Assembly (NCBI GenBank): GCA_026003255.1
Contig: BPGX01000009.1
Coordinates: 1 to 64,000, forward strand
DNA length: 64,000 bases
From: Bacteroidia bacterium
GTDB taxonomy: Bacteria; Bacteroidota; Bacteroidia; B-17B0; Aurantibacillaceae
Reading direction: 5' to 3'
Of this stretch, positions 18,291 through 27,461 are shown one piece after another. The position numbers and the translations under genes are program-made. Position 1 is the stretch's first letter. Every line of letters starts with the position of its first letter. The notes under the pieces are model-generated. The model ran no database searches. It saw nothing but the letters and a program-made list of their open reading frames with translations, and had not been told where the DNA came from.

Positions 18291-18441
18291 CCGTCATTGC
18301 GAGGACCCTTCCGCAAAACGGAAGGGGACGAAGCAATCCCGACTGGTATTCTCACCTTCCTTTTGAGATTGCTTCACTGCGTTCGCAATGACGTGTAGGG
18401 AACCCGTCATTGCGAGGAAGCAACGCTTCCGAAGCAATCTC
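18291..18441. repeat. Cluster of three REP-like palindromic units
   Basis: The gap 18176-18474 contains CCGTCATTGCGAGGAC...ACGAAGCAATCCC (18291-18340), an inverted unit GAGATTGCTTCACTGC...GCAATGACG (18365-18393), and a direct unit CCGTCATTGCGAGGAAG...GAAGCAATCTC (18404-18441). Unit one has an internal hairpin CCCTTCCG CAAAA CGGAAGGG. The units are GC-richer than their surroundings. They lie between convergent genes and could fold as terminators or mRNA 3' stabilisers. Confidence 0.75.
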
Positions 18442-18474
18442 TATAATTTTAATTTCTAATCCATAAATTTTGGC

Positions 18475-19668
18475 TTAAACCACTCTTTTCACCTTTTCCC
18501 ACGCTGCCGGCTGTTGTTTGAAAAGATATCTTATCAACCCTTTATACATTGCCCAATTCATCAATAAAACATAATAAGGCATACGAAATAATTTAGATGG
18601 TAACTGAGCAAAATGTTGAATAATACAAATGCAATAGAAACATAATTGTAAGAATAAAGTGCTTGAAAAAAGTACATTTTGATTATCTTGAAAAAATAAT
18701 AATACATTGGTAAAAAATATTAAGAACAATGAAAATGGAACGATTAGCCATCTTGTAACTTTATGTGAAAAATATTGAAAACTCAAAATAGGATGTTTGA
18801 AAAAATTTAGCCACTCAGGATATCTGAATAATGCTTGAAATGCGCCGGATGCAATTCTTACTTTTCGCTTCATCTCTTCCTGTTCATTAGCAGAAGGGGC
18901 TTCCTGAGCATAAGCGTTTGGTTCATAAATCACTCTATATCCTTTGTGTGCTATTTGCATAGAAATTACAAAATCATCTAAAATCGTATCCTCAGGAATC
19001 GGATTAAATAAACTACTTCTAAAAGCGATGTATTCTCCCACTGCACCAATACAATAATGAAAATCCGAATTTAATTTTTTCAACCAGGATTCATATTTCC
19101 AGTACAAACTTTCTCCATCGCCTGCAGTTGTTTCATTTTGTAATACTCTTTTCTCACCAGCTACACAGCCAATTTTTTCATCTTCAAAATGTTTCACAGT
19201 ATTCAAAATGCATTCTTTGTTTATTAGTGTATTAGCATCACAAAATACTACCAACTCTGTTTCAACAAATTGCATTACTCTATTGATAGCAGCTGATTTA
19301 CCTTTTCGCTTACTTTGATGAAAAATCTTTACTTCAAATTTTTCTTTTTTATTACAATAGTTTTCTAAAATGTATTGTTCACTTCCATCATCACTCCCAT
19401 CTGTAACCCAATAAACCTTAAGTTTATCCGATGGATAATCAATGGAATAAGTGTTTTGCATTTTTGCATCAATAAAATCTCGTTCATTGTATGCAGGGAT
19501 AATGAGTGTAACCTCAGGAAAAAAAATTGCTTTTTTATCTAAATTACTTTTTTTCAAAAATAATTTCTTCACTAATACCATTAACCAAAGTAATAGCCCA
19601 TAACCAATGTAAGAATAAAAAACAATTCCTATCAAACTCCAGAAAATCAATGTCAGTAACTTATCCAT
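18475..19668 (-). CDS. Membrane family 2 glycosyltransferase (cellulose-synthase-like)
   Basis: A 397-residue processive-type GT2 enzyme. An N-terminal membrane helix (about residues 5-30) precedes the GT-A domain with LIIPAYNERDFI, YWVTDGSDDGS, FCDANTLIN (DxD), GAVGEYIAFRSSLF and the ED-type segment DTILDDFVISMQI. Two or three hydrophobic segments lie at the C-terminus (about 300-375). This resembles poly-N-acetylglucosamine or hyaluronan synthase-like enzymes. It starts 16 bp downstream of the E1 dehydrogenase gene on the same strand, although the two functions are unrelated. The product polysaccharide is unknown. Confidence 0.85.
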   Translation of the reverse strand: MDKLLTLIFWSLIGIVFYSYIGYGLLLWLMVLVKKLFLKKSNLDKKAIFFPEVTLIIPAYNERDFIDAKMQNTYSIDYPSDKLKVYWVTDGSDDGSEQYILENYCNKKEKFEVKIFHQSKRKGKSAAINRVMQFVETELVVFCDANTLINKECILNTVKHFEDEKIGCVAGEKRVLQNETTAGDGESLYWKYESWLKKLNSDFHYCIGAVGEYIAFRSSLFNPIPEDTILDDFVISMQIAHKGYRVIYEPNAYAQEAPSANEQEEMKRKVRIASGAFQALFRYPEWLNFFKHPILSFQYFSHKVTRWLIVPFSLFLIFFTNVLLFFQDNQNVLFSSTLFLQLCFYCICIIQHFAQLPSKLFRMPYYVLLMNWAMYKGLIRYLFKQQPAAWEKVKRVV

Positions 19669-19684
19669 TTACTTGCACAAAACA

Positions 19685-21685
19685 TTAATATTGATGTAAC
19701 ACAAAAAGTTTTTCTTTAAAACGATGTTTTGGTAAGAAATTCTCCTCCAATTCCTTGTTCATTGGAACAGGCGTATCGAGTGAACCTTCTCTGAATACCG
19801 GCGCATCTAAGTATTCAAAACAGTATTCGCTGATTAAAGCCGCAATTTCAGCACTGATACTTCCTGTGAGTGTGTCTTCATTTAATACTATTACCTTTCC
19901 ATTTTTTTTCACAGAATTAAAAATAGTTTCTTTATCAAGTGGTACAAGTGTTCTTAAATCAATTATTTCTAAATCCAATTCTGGATGTTCATTGGTTGCT
20001 TCTAATGCCCAATGTACGCCTAATCCATAAGTTACCACCGTGATATTATTTCCTTCCCGCACTATAGATGCTTTTCCGAATGGGATAGTGTAATAATCAT
20101 CCGGTATTTCCTGTTCAATGGTTCTGTACAGATACTTATGCTCAAAATATATTACCGGATTCGGATCTTCAAAAGCCGTTAGCAACAAACCTTTGGCATC
20201 GTAAGGAAATGCTGGATATACAATTTTCAAGCCCGGTGTGTGAAAAAACCATGCTTCATTGCTCTGAGAATGAAATGGTCCTGCTCCAGTTCCTGCCCCG
20301 GTAGGCATTCGCACTACTACATCCGCATGTTGTCCCCACCGATAATGCGATTTGGCTAAATTATTCACAATTTGAGTCATTGCTTCACTCACAAAATCGG
20401 CAAACTGCATCTCTACCATGGCTTTACCTCCATTAATAGAATAACCAAAAGCCGTACCTACAATGGCACTTTCACATAATGGTGTATTACGCACACGATC
20501 TTTACCAAATTTCTGCACAAATCCCTCAGTAATTTTGAAAGCACCACCATATTCAGCAATATCCTGTCCCATCAAAATTAATTGCGGATATTTATCCATT
20601 GCTAATTTCAAAGCATCTGAAATCGCATCAATAAAACGCTTTTTGGAAACTTTATTACTCTTCGGATTTTGTTCCACAAAGTGAAATGGCTTATACACAT
20701 CGGCTAATTCTTTATTCGTATCTACTTCTGGAAATTCTTCACTAAATGTGATTTTCAAATGCTCTTCAATTTCATCTTTGAATTGCTGACGAATGGTTTG
20801 AACTTCTTGTTCAGTGATTACCGATTCTTCTAACAAAAATTTTTCAAAATTTATCACCGGGTCTTTTTTGCCCCACACTTCAAATAGTTCTTGTGGTACA
20901 TATTTCGTACCTGATGCTTCTTCGTGTCCACGCATTCTGAACGTAATACATTCAATCAAAACAGGTCTTGGTTTTTTGCGAATTTCTTCCGCATAGTGAT
21001 GAATCGTTTCATAAACCTTCAAGATGTTGTTTCCATCAATAGTTATACCTTCAATGCCATATCCTATTGCTCTGTCTGATAATTGTTTACAACGATACTG
21101 TTCCGAAGTAGGCGTACTTAGGCCATATCCATTGTTTTCTATAATAAAAAGCACAGGCAAATCCCACACAGCCGCCACATTAATACTTTCGTGAAAATCC
21201 CCTTCGCTGGTCGCCCCTTCACCCGTAAATACCGCTGTACATTTATTTTCTTTTCTCAACTTATGAGCCAATGCAATGCCATCCGCTACACCCATTTGCG
21301 GACCAAGATGCGAAATCATTCCAATGATTTTGTATTCCTGTGTTCCAAAATGAAAAGAACGGTCTCGTCCTTTTGTAAAACCGCCCGGTCTTCCGGTAAA
21401 TTGAGAAAACAAACGATGTAATGGAATATTTCGTGTTGTAAAAACTCCAAGGTTTCTATGCATTGGCAGGATATATTCATCCGGTTGCATCGCTGCTGCG
21501 ACACCCACTGCTATGGCTTCCTGACCAATTCCACTAAACCATTTGGCTAATTTTCCCTGACGCAAGAGAATCAACATTTTTTCTTCTATCAATCGTGGTT
21601 TCAAAATTTTTTTATACAAATCAATCAATTGTTCATCCGAAAACTTTTTACGGTCATATTTAATAGGCGTAGTAGCAGTAATCAT
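19685..21685 (-). CDS. 2-oxoacid dehydrogenase E1 component, alpha/beta fusion
   Basis: A 666-residue thiamine-diphosphate enzyme that decarboxylates a 2-oxoacid and passes the acyl group to the E2 lipoyl domain. Residues about 1-330 are the alpha part (ThDP motif running from GEGATSEGDFHES to IENNGYGLSTP), and residues about 345-666 are the beta part (LILMGQDIAEYGGAF, VRMPTGAGTGAGPFHSQ). In many bacteria these are separate bkdA/pdhA and bkdB/pdhB subunits; Bacteroidota often fuse them. Whether the substrate is pyruvate or branched-chain oxoacids is not decided by sequence; the branched-chain type is my preference. No E2 or E3 is nearby. Confidence 0.9.
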   Translation of the reverse strand: MITATTPIKYDRKKFSDEQLIDLYKKILKPRLIEEKMLILLRQGKLAKWFSGIGQEAIAVGVAAAMQPDEYILPMHRNLGVFTTRNIPLHRLFSQFTGRPGGFTKGRDRSFHFGTQEYKIIGMISHLGPQMGVADGIALAHKLRKENKCTAVFTGEGATSEGDFHESINVAAVWDLPVLFIIENNGYGLSTPTSEQYRCKQLSDRAIGYGIEGITIDGNNILKVYETIHHYAEEIRKKPRPVLIECITFRMRGHEEASGTKYVPQELFEVWGKKDPVINFEKFLLEESVITEQEVQTIRQQFKDEIEEHLKITFSEEFPEVDTNKELADVYKPFHFVEQNPKSNKVSKKRFIDAISDALKLAMDKYPQLILMGQDIAEYGGAFKITEGFVQKFGKDRVRNTPLCESAIVGTAFGYSINGGKAMVEMQFADFVSEAMTQIVNNLAKSHYRWGQHADVVVRMPTGAGTGAGPFHSQSNEAWFFHTPGLKIVYPAFPYDAKGLLLTAFEDPNPVIYFEHKYLYRTIEQEIPDDYYTIPFGKASIVREGNNITVVTYGLGVHWALEATNEHPELDLEIIDLRTLVPLDKETIFNSVKKNGKVIVLNEDTLTGSISAEIAALISEYCFEYLDAPVFREGSLDTPVPMNKELEENFLPKHRFKEKLFVLHQY

Positions 21686-21704
21686 ACATTGTTAATTATA
21701 TTGG

Positions 21705-21712
21705 CAAAAGTA
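21705..21712 (-). promoter_or_regulatory. Bacteroidota -7 promoter element upstream of the E1 gene
   Basis: On the minus strand TACTTTTG matches TAnnTTTG, 19 bp before the ATG of the E1 fusion gene. Confidence 0.5.
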
Positions 21713-21783
21713 CGTATTTTTTTGGCAGATTTTTAGAGAAGAAATAATTTGCGTTAGATGAATTATTTTTAATTTTTTGTTTA

Positions 21784-22072
21784 AACCAGATTATGTATTA
21801 AAAATTAAAATTCTTTATGTCGTTTTATATTTTATTGAGGTTTCAACAAAGATAATCATCACCAAGTTGGTTTTAATTACTTTAATCTTTAATTTTTTTA
21901 AACCACGAAGAACACGAAGTTTTTTCACAAAGGGCGCAAAGTATTTTTTTCTGATAAAGTGTATCTGAACTTTGTGCACTTTTTTTGTTTTCTTGGTGTC
22001 CTTTGTGTTTAAAGTACTTAAATTTTATAAAGTCAATTCAAATTTCATTTGTTCAATTGCATAATCTGGGTT
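21784..22072 (+). repeat. MITE-like dispersed element, copy 3
   Basis: Lies in the gap 21686-22384. Left end AACCAGATTATGTATTAAAA (one C fewer than copies 1 and 2), right end CAATTGCATAATCTGGGTT. The interior carries AACCACGAAGAACACGAAG, CACAAAGGGCGCAAAGTA, ACTTTGTGCAC and GTCCTTTGTGTTTAAA. Copy 3 keeps the best-preserved right terminal repeat. Confidence 0.78.
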
Positions 22073-22117
22073 AAATTGTTTTCAAATGAAATTCTTTAAA
22101 ACACAGCAACTAATTAA

Positions 22118-22139
22118 AACCTTTCATAAATGAAAGGTT
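22118..22139. other. Perfect 22-nt hairpin between divergent genes
   Basis: AACCTTTCAT, an AA loop, then ATGAAAGGTT form a perfect 10-bp stem. On the minus strand it is followed by TTTTAATTAG, so it could act as a weak terminator for leftward transcription. The genes on either side diverge, so a terminator is not obviously needed there. A phrase-like repeat unit follows at 22153-22205. I see no gene in the rest of the gap up to topA. Confidence 0.45.
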
Positions 22140-22384
22140 GAAAAACTAAAAAAAATAATCTGTGAAAATCTGTATCAATTTGCTTCATCTGTATACCATT
22201 TTTTTTCAGTATTATCAGAAAAAAGTTTACAGTAGAAACTTATGTCTCTTCCATATTAAGAAGATGTAGAACTATGATTTTTTATTTAATGGAGGAGTAA
22301 TAATTCATCTCAAAAAAATAAGATAAATATCAAAAAGAAAAATTTTATACATCTTTGCAGAAATTTTTCATTAACATAAGCGCC

Positions 22385-24784
22385 ATGAAAAAAAGTGAAC
22401 AAAAAAATTTAGTCATAGTAGAGTCACCAGCGAAAGCGAAGACAATTCAGAAGTTTTTGGGTGATGGTTTTGTGGTAAAATCCAGCTTTGGACATATCAG
22501 AGATTTAGCGAAAAATGATTTAAGTGTAGATATCAACAATCAATTTAAACCAACTTATGTCATTGATCCTGAAAAGAAGAAAATCATTGATGAACTAAAG
22601 AAAGCCAGTAAAGAATCGGATATTGTGTGGTTAGCATCGGATGAGGATAGAGAAGGAGAAGCCATTGCATGGCATTTATCAGAAGCATTGAATTTACCAA
22701 AAGATAAGAGAAAGAGAATTGTATTTCACGAGATTACCAAAAAAGCTATAGAAGAGGCAATAAAGAATCCAAGAGGTATAGATTTTAATCTGGTGAATGC
22801 ACAACAAGCACGAAGAATTTTAGACCGATTGGTGGGGTATGAACTTTCGCCGATCTTGTGGAAAAAAATTAAATCCAATCTTTCAGCGGGTAGGGTACAA
22901 TCTGTGGCAGTCCGATTAATTGTTGAACGAGAAAAGGAAATACAAAATTTTCAATCACAAAGTTTTTTCAAAGTTAGTGGAATATTTATTGCGGATGGAC
23001 AATTATTCAAAGCAGAATTAGATAAAAAGTTCACTACCGAAAAAGAAGCACAGGACTTTCTGGAAAAATGTAAAAAGGCACAATTTACAATTGAAAGTAT
23101 TGAAACAAAACCTGCTAAACGCAGTCCATCTGCACCATTCACAACTTCTACATTACAACAGGAAGCATCACGTAAATTAGGATTTTCAGTAGCACAAACG
23201 ATGACATTAGCACAACGCTTGTACGAAGAAGGATATATTACTTATATGAGAACCGACTCCGTGAACCTTTCTGAATTAGCTTTGGAAACTGCCGAAGAAG
23301 TTATCAAAGATTTTTATGGAAAAAAGTATCATCAAAAAAGACAATTTACTACCAAAAGTAAAAATGCACAAGAAGCGCATGAAGCTATTCGTCCTACTTA
23401 CATTAATAAATTACAAATTGAAGGTGATAAGAACGAACAACGCTTGTATGAACTTATCTGGAAAAGAACTGTGGCCTCACAAATGGCCGATGCAATTTTG
23501 GAAAAAACAATTGCGAAAATAAAAATCAGTAATTCTGATGAAAAATTTATTGCCCAGGGAGAAGTGATAAAATTTGATGGTTTTTTGAAATTATACATAG
23601 AAAGTACGGATGATGAGCAGGAGAATGCGAATGAGGAGAATAATCTTTTACCACCACTAAAAAAAGGACAAAACATAGAGTACAAACAAATAACTGCGGT
23701 TCAAAGGTTCACGCATCATCCGCCACGATACACCGAAGCATCATTGGTAAAAAAATTGGAAGAACTGGGAATTGGTCGCCCTTCTACGTATGCGCCAACT
23801 ATATCCACTATTCAAAAACGGGATTATGTTGTCAAAAAAGATAAAGAAGGGACTCCAAGAGAATATGTACAATTATCATTAGAACAAAATAAAATAAATA
23901 AAGAAGTAAAAACAGAAAATACAGGTGCAGAAAAAGGAAAATTGTTTCCAACTGATCTCGGAATTGTGGTTACTGATTTTTTGATGAAACATTTTCCTGA
24001 AATTATGGATTATCAATTTACAGCAAATGTTGAAGAAGAATTTGATGAAATAGCATTAGGGAAATTAGATTGGGTGAAAATGTTAGAGAAGTTTTATTAT
24101 CCATTTCATAAAGATGTAGTAAAGACCATAGAAGAATCTGAAAGAAGCACTGGTGAAAGAGTTTTAGGGATAGATCCGAAAACAGGAAAAAAGGTAATTG
24201 CAAGAATAGGAAGGTTTGGTCCGTTAGTTCAAATCGGAGAACAGGGTGATGATGAAAAACCTGTTTATGCAAAAATGCCTAAACATTTGAGTATTCATAC
24301 TATTACATTAGAGGAAGCATTGAATTTGTTTCAGTTGCCAAAAGTTTTGGGCAAACATAATGGAAAAGAGGTGATTGTAAACATTGGAAGGTTTGGACCT
24401 TATGTTTTGTATGATGGAACATTTGCATCTATTCCAAAAGATGAAGATCCTTACACTATCACTTTTGAAAGAGCCGTTGAATTAATTGAAAATAAGCAAT
24501 CAGCAGCACAATCCAAAGTTATACAAAATTTTGAAAGCGATGGTATACAAGTGTTGAATGGACGATATGGACCATACATTTCTTATAACAAAAAGAATTA
24601 CAAAATTCCAAAAGATAAAAACCCTAAAACGTTAACATTAAATGAAATTATAGAAATTATTGGAGATGACTTTAAAGGAGAAGCAGTAGCAGAAGAAATT
24701 AGTAAAACCGAGAAAAAATCTACTACTAAAAAAGCAGCGGCATCTGTCACCAAAAAAACATCTTCAAAGGCAAAGAAAAAATAA
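22385..24784 (+). CDS. topA: DNA topoisomerase I
   Basis: A type IA topoisomerase relaxing negative supercoils. 799 residues from the chosen ATG: TOPRIM domain at the N-terminus (NLVIVESPAKAKTIQKFLG; ASDEDREGEAIAWHL), catalytic tyrosine Y287 in GYITYMRTDSVNLSE, and HHPPRYTEASLVKKLEELGIGRPSTYA in the core. The C-terminus has three topo-repeat modules (IGRFGPLVQIG, IGRFGPYVLYDG, NGRYGPYISYN) in place of zinc fingers, then a Lys-rich tail ending AKKK. An in-frame TTG at 22355 would add ten residues, but the ATG giving MKKSEQKN is preferred. The EVE gene follows after 7 bp. Confidence 0.95.
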   Translation: MKKSEQKNLVIVESPAKAKTIQKFLGDGFVVKSSFGHIRDLAKNDLSVDINNQFKPTYVIDPEKKKIIDELKKASKESDIVWLASDEDREGEAIAWHLSEALNLPKDKRKRIVFHEITKKAIEEAIKNPRGIDFNLVNAQQARRILDRLVGYELSPILWKKIKSNLSAGRVQSVAVRLIVEREKEIQNFQSQSFFKVSGIFIADGQLFKAELDKKFTTEKEAQDFLEKCKKAQFTIESIETKPAKRSPSAPFTTSTLQQEASRKLGFSVAQTMTLAQRLYEEGYITYMRTDSVNLSELALETAEEVIKDFYGKKYHQKRQFTTKSKNAQEAHEAIRPTYINKLQIEGDKNEQRLYELIWKRTVASQMADAILEKTIAKIKISNSDEKFIAQGEVIKFDGFLKLYIESTDDEQENANEENNLLPPLKKGQNIEYKQITAVQRFTHHPPRYTEASLVKKLEELGIGRPSTYAPTISTIQKRDYVVKKDKEGTPREYVQLSLEQNKINKEVKTENTGAEKGKLFPTDLGIVVTDFLMKHFPEIMDYQFTANVEEEFDEIALGKLDWVKMLEKFYYPFHKDVVKTIEESERSTGERVLGIDPKTGKKVIARIGRFGPLVQIGEQGDDEKPVYAKMPKHLSIHTITLEEALNLFQLPKVLGKHNGKEVIVNIGRFGPYVLYDGTFASIPKDEDPYTITFERAVELIENKQSAAQSKVIQNFESDGIQVLNGRYGPYISYNKKNYKIPKDKNPKTLTLNEIIEIIGDDFKGEAVAEEISKTEKKSTTKKAAASVTKKTSSKAKKK

Positions 24785-24791
24785 TGAAAGT

Positions 24792-25205
24792 ATGGAACAA
24801 TATTGGTTGATTAAATCCGAACCATACAAGTATAGTTGGGAACAGTTGTTGAAAGATGGGAAAACCTTCTGGGATGGCGTAAGAAACTTTCAGGCAAGAA
24901 AGCATTTGATGAGTATGCAAAAAGGCGATAAATGTTTGTTTTATCATAGTAATGAAGGTCTTGCTATTGTTGGAATTGCCGAAGTTATCAAAGAACACTA
25001 TCCCGATCCAACAGATGATACCGGTAAATGGGTTTGTGTGGATGTGAAGCCCTATAAAAGTTTTAAGAGACCTGTTACTTTACAAGAAATCAAATCACAT
25101 CCCATTTTGAAAAATATGCAATTTGTAAAGCAACAACGCTTGTCTGTAAGTAAAGTAACTGAACAGGAATATGAAATTATATGCGAATTGGGTGGAGTAA
25201 AATAA
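24792..25205 (+). CDS. EVE domain-containing protein
   Basis: A 137-residue single-domain PUA-like protein. YWLIKSEP at the N-terminus, FWDGVRNFQARKHLMSM, GDKCLFYHSN and GIAEVIKEHYPDPT are hallmarks of the EVE family, whose members bind modified bases or RNA. It lies 7 bp after topA, so it is probably co-transcribed. Its last 25 bp overlap the start of the following small gene. The ligand is unknown. Confidence 0.92.
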   Translation: MEQYWLIKSEPYKYSWEQLLKDGKTFWDGVRNFQARKHLMSMQKGDKCLFYHSNEGLAIVGIAEVIKEHYPDPTDDTGKWVCVDVKPYKSFKRPVTLQEIKSHPILKNMQFVKQQRLSVSKVTEQEYEIICELGGVK

Positions 25206-25474
25206 TATTGTTTGGCATTCTGTTTTATCAATGTGAAAGAAAACATTACAACGAAAATTTAGCATCGGCAAAGAACATAGAACAGTGGACTGAAGTTGAG
25301 ATCTTGAGTCAAAAGTTCACTGCAGAAAAAAAATGGAACGATACTTTGAACTGCTTTGTTGTTCAGGATGATTTGAGTATTCGTCAAAGAGATAGTATAT
25401 TAAAATATTATTCGTATTATCCTGAAATTTTGAAGAGTAAGGTAGATAGTTTAATAAATGAAAATACAAAATAA
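25181..25474 (+). CDS. Small hypothetical protein, possibly membrane-anchored
   Basis: 97 residues with a short hydrophobic N-terminus (IILFGILFYQC, about residues 8-18) and a polar, helical remainder (SIRQRDSILKYYSYYPEIL). A cysteine at residue 18 after a hydrophobic stretch suggests a lipoprotein, but the lipobox (FYQC) is poor. It overlaps the EVE gene by 25 bp in another frame and ends 2 bp before the convergent bshA stop. I do not recognise the family. That it is a real gene rests on its intact frame and tight packing. Confidence 0.55.
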   Translation: MRIGWSKIILFGILFYQCERKHYNENLASAKNIEQWTEVEILSQKFTAEKKWNDTLNCFVVQDDLSIRQRDSILKYYSYYPEILKSKVDSLINENTK

Positions 25475-25476
25475 GA

Positions 25477-26610
25477 TTAGTTAGTTTGTTTTGTAACTTT
25501 AGAGTATAGATGAAGATATTTAGGTAAGATGTTTTTTACATCAAACTTTTTGGCTTGTTCCATAGCATTTTTGCTGAAATTCAAATGTTTTTTTGCATCT
25601 ACAAGTAGTTCAATGCTGTATCTGGCCATAGAGTTGACATCTCCGACTTGACAGGTAAAGCCCGTTTTACCGTGGATATTGACTTCTGTGATACCGCCGC
25701 TATTGCTACTGATAACAGGTACTCCCAATGCCATTGCTTCTAATGCGGAAAGCCCAAAACTTTCTGTTTCACTAGGTAATAAAAATAAATCGGCAGAAGC
25801 AAGAATTTCAAGCGGTTCTGCAATTCTACCGGTAAAAATAACATCGCGTTGTAATTTTAAATTCCTCACTAATCGTTCAATGAAAGGTTTTTCAGGTCCA
25901 TCACCTACTAATACAAGTTTGGAAGGAATTTTTTTTCTTATTAATGCAAAAATTTTTACAACATCGTCAATACGTTTTACTTTTCGAAAGTTTGAAATGT
26001 GCATTAATATTTTTTCGTTTTTGGATTTGTTACTGATGCAGCAACTTGCATTTTGTTTGATGTTTTGAACTCTATTGAAATCAATAAAGTTATGAATTAC
26101 TTCGATGTTGTTATCAATCTTAAAAGTTTGCAAAGTTTCTTTTTTCAGAGATTTTGAAACGGCAGTTATGGCATCACTATTGTTCAATGAGAAGCGAATA
26201 ACGGGTTCAAAAGAAGGATCTTTGCCAACAAGGGTAATGTCAGTTCCGTGTAATGTTGTGATATATGGAAGATGTATTTTTTTTGAATGCAGAATTTGTT
26301 TGGCGAGATAAGCAGCTGAAGCGTGAGGAATAGCATAATGAACGTGTAGAATGTCTAATGTTTCATAAAGCGCAACATCTACGATTTTACTGGTTAAGGC
26401 CGATTCATAAGGTTGATATTCAAATAAAGGATATTCATACCACTCAACTTCGTGGTAAATGATGTTTTCATTGAAATGATTGAGTTTGAAAGGAAGATTG
26501 TATGAAATGAAGTGTACCTTATGTCCTTTGTTAGCCAATGCTTTACCTAATTCAGTTGCAACGGCACCGCTTCCACCAAAGGTTGGATAACAAACTATGC
26601 CAATGTTCAT
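25477..26610 (-). CDS. bshA: N-acetyl-alpha-D-glucosaminyl L-malate synthase
   Basis: A family 4 glycosyltransferase making GlcNAc-malate from UDP-GlcNAc and L-malate, the first step of bacillithiol synthesis. 377 residues with the BshA N-terminus MNIGIVCYPTFGGSGAVATE, LDILHVHYAIPHASAAYLA, TTLHGTDITLVG, GDGPEKPFIERL and the GT4 EX7E segment LPSETESFGLSALEAMALG. Its end overlaps nothing, and its start overlaps the end of pyrF by 4 bp, so the two are coupled. bshB and bshC are not in the window. The call is strong from the N-terminal signature. Confidence 0.92.
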   Translation of the reverse strand: MNIGIVCYPTFGGSGAVATELGKALANKGHKVHFISYNLPFKLNHFNENIIYHEVEWYEYPLFEYQPYESALTSKIVDVALYETLDILHVHYAIPHASAAYLAKQILHSKKIHLPYITTLHGTDITLVGKDPSFEPVIRFSLNNSDAITAVSKSLKKETLQTFKIDNNIEVIHNFIDFNRVQNIKQNASCCISNKSKNEKILMHISNFRKVKRIDDVVKIFALIRKKIPSKLVLVGDGPEKPFIERLVRNLKLQRDVIFTGRIAEPLEILASADLFLLPSETESFGLSALEAMALGVPVISSNSGGITEVNIHGKTGFTCQVGDVNSMARYSIELLVDAKKHLNFSKNAMEQAKKFDVKNILPKYLHLYSKVTKQTN

Positions 26611-27440
26611 AAAAGATTTTTGACTTTTAGAAGATTTTCCATTTTTTGTTGATAGTATTGTGCTTGAATTTGAGCAGCTGTTGCAAAATTTTTGGAGTTA
26701 TCGGCGTAAATGATGTTTCTTGAAACATTGACAATGATTCCAATATCGTTGTTGATTGTATGTAGACAAACTTGTTCTAAATCACCGCCTTGCGCACCGA
26801 TTCCCGGAATCAAGATAAAATGCTCTGGAATAATTTGTCGGATTGAAGAGAGTATTTCAGGATGATGTGTGGCACCTATTACAAACATTGTATTTTCAGG
26901 AGTTCCCCATTCTTTGCATTTTTCAATGACATATTGATAAAAAAGTTTTTGGTTGTAGCATTTGATAAGTTGAAAATCTGCGGAACCTTCATTACTTGTG
27001 ATGCCCAGTATTATTGCCCATTTATTAGGATATTTCAAAAAAGGTGTAATGGAATCTTTCCCCATATAGGGTGAAATGGTAATGGCATCGCAATCTAATT
27101 TTTCAAATACGGCTTTGGCATATTTTTCAGAAGTGTTGCCAATATCACCACGTTTAGCGTCGGCAATGATGAACATTTCAGGGTAATTGATTTTAATATA
27201 ACGAATGGTTTTTTCTAAACTTTGAATACCTTCAGAGCCATACATTTCATAAAAAGCAAAGTTAGGTTTGTAGGCAATGCAATATTCGTGAGTAGCATCA
27301 ATGATAGATGTGTTGAATTCAAAAATGGGATCTGTTTCATCTAATAAATGTGGGGGTATTTTTTCAACATCAGGATCAAGCCCGATACATAAAAATGATT
27401 TTTTTTGTTTTATTTGTTTAATAATGTTTTGTTTATTCAT
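26607..27440 (-). CDS. pyrF: Orotidine 5'-phosphate decarboxylase (type 2)
   Basis: Catalyses OMP to UMP, the last step of de novo pyrimidine synthesis. At 277 residues it belongs to the longer subfamily. FLCIGLDPDVEKIP at the N-terminus, the catalytic Lys/Asp cluster ADAKRGDIGNTS, ITISPYMGKDS and the C-terminal phosphate-binding LIPGIGAQGGD are all present. It is coupled to bshA by a 4-bp overlap and lies 21 bp after the class IV aminotransferase. Confidence 0.95.
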   Translation of the reverse strand: MNKQNIIKQIKQKKSFLCIGLDPDVEKIPPHLLDETDPIFEFNTSIIDATHEYCIAYKPNFAFYEMYGSEGIQSLEKTIRYIKINYPEMFIIADAKRGDIGNTSEKYAKAVFEKLDCDAITISPYMGKDSITPFLKYPNKWAIILGITSNEGSADFQLIKCYNQKLFYQYVIEKCKEWGTPENTMFVIGATHHPEILSSIRQIIPEHFILIPGIGAQGGDLEQVCLHTINNDIGIIVNVSRNIIYADNSKNFATAAQIQAQYYQQKMENLLKVKNLL

Positions 27441-27461
27441 AAATAACAGATTTATGAAGAA

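Noticed and set aside
22355..22384. TTG start adding ten residues to TopA
   Set aside because: The ATG at 22385 gives the expected N-terminus just before the TOPRIM motif.
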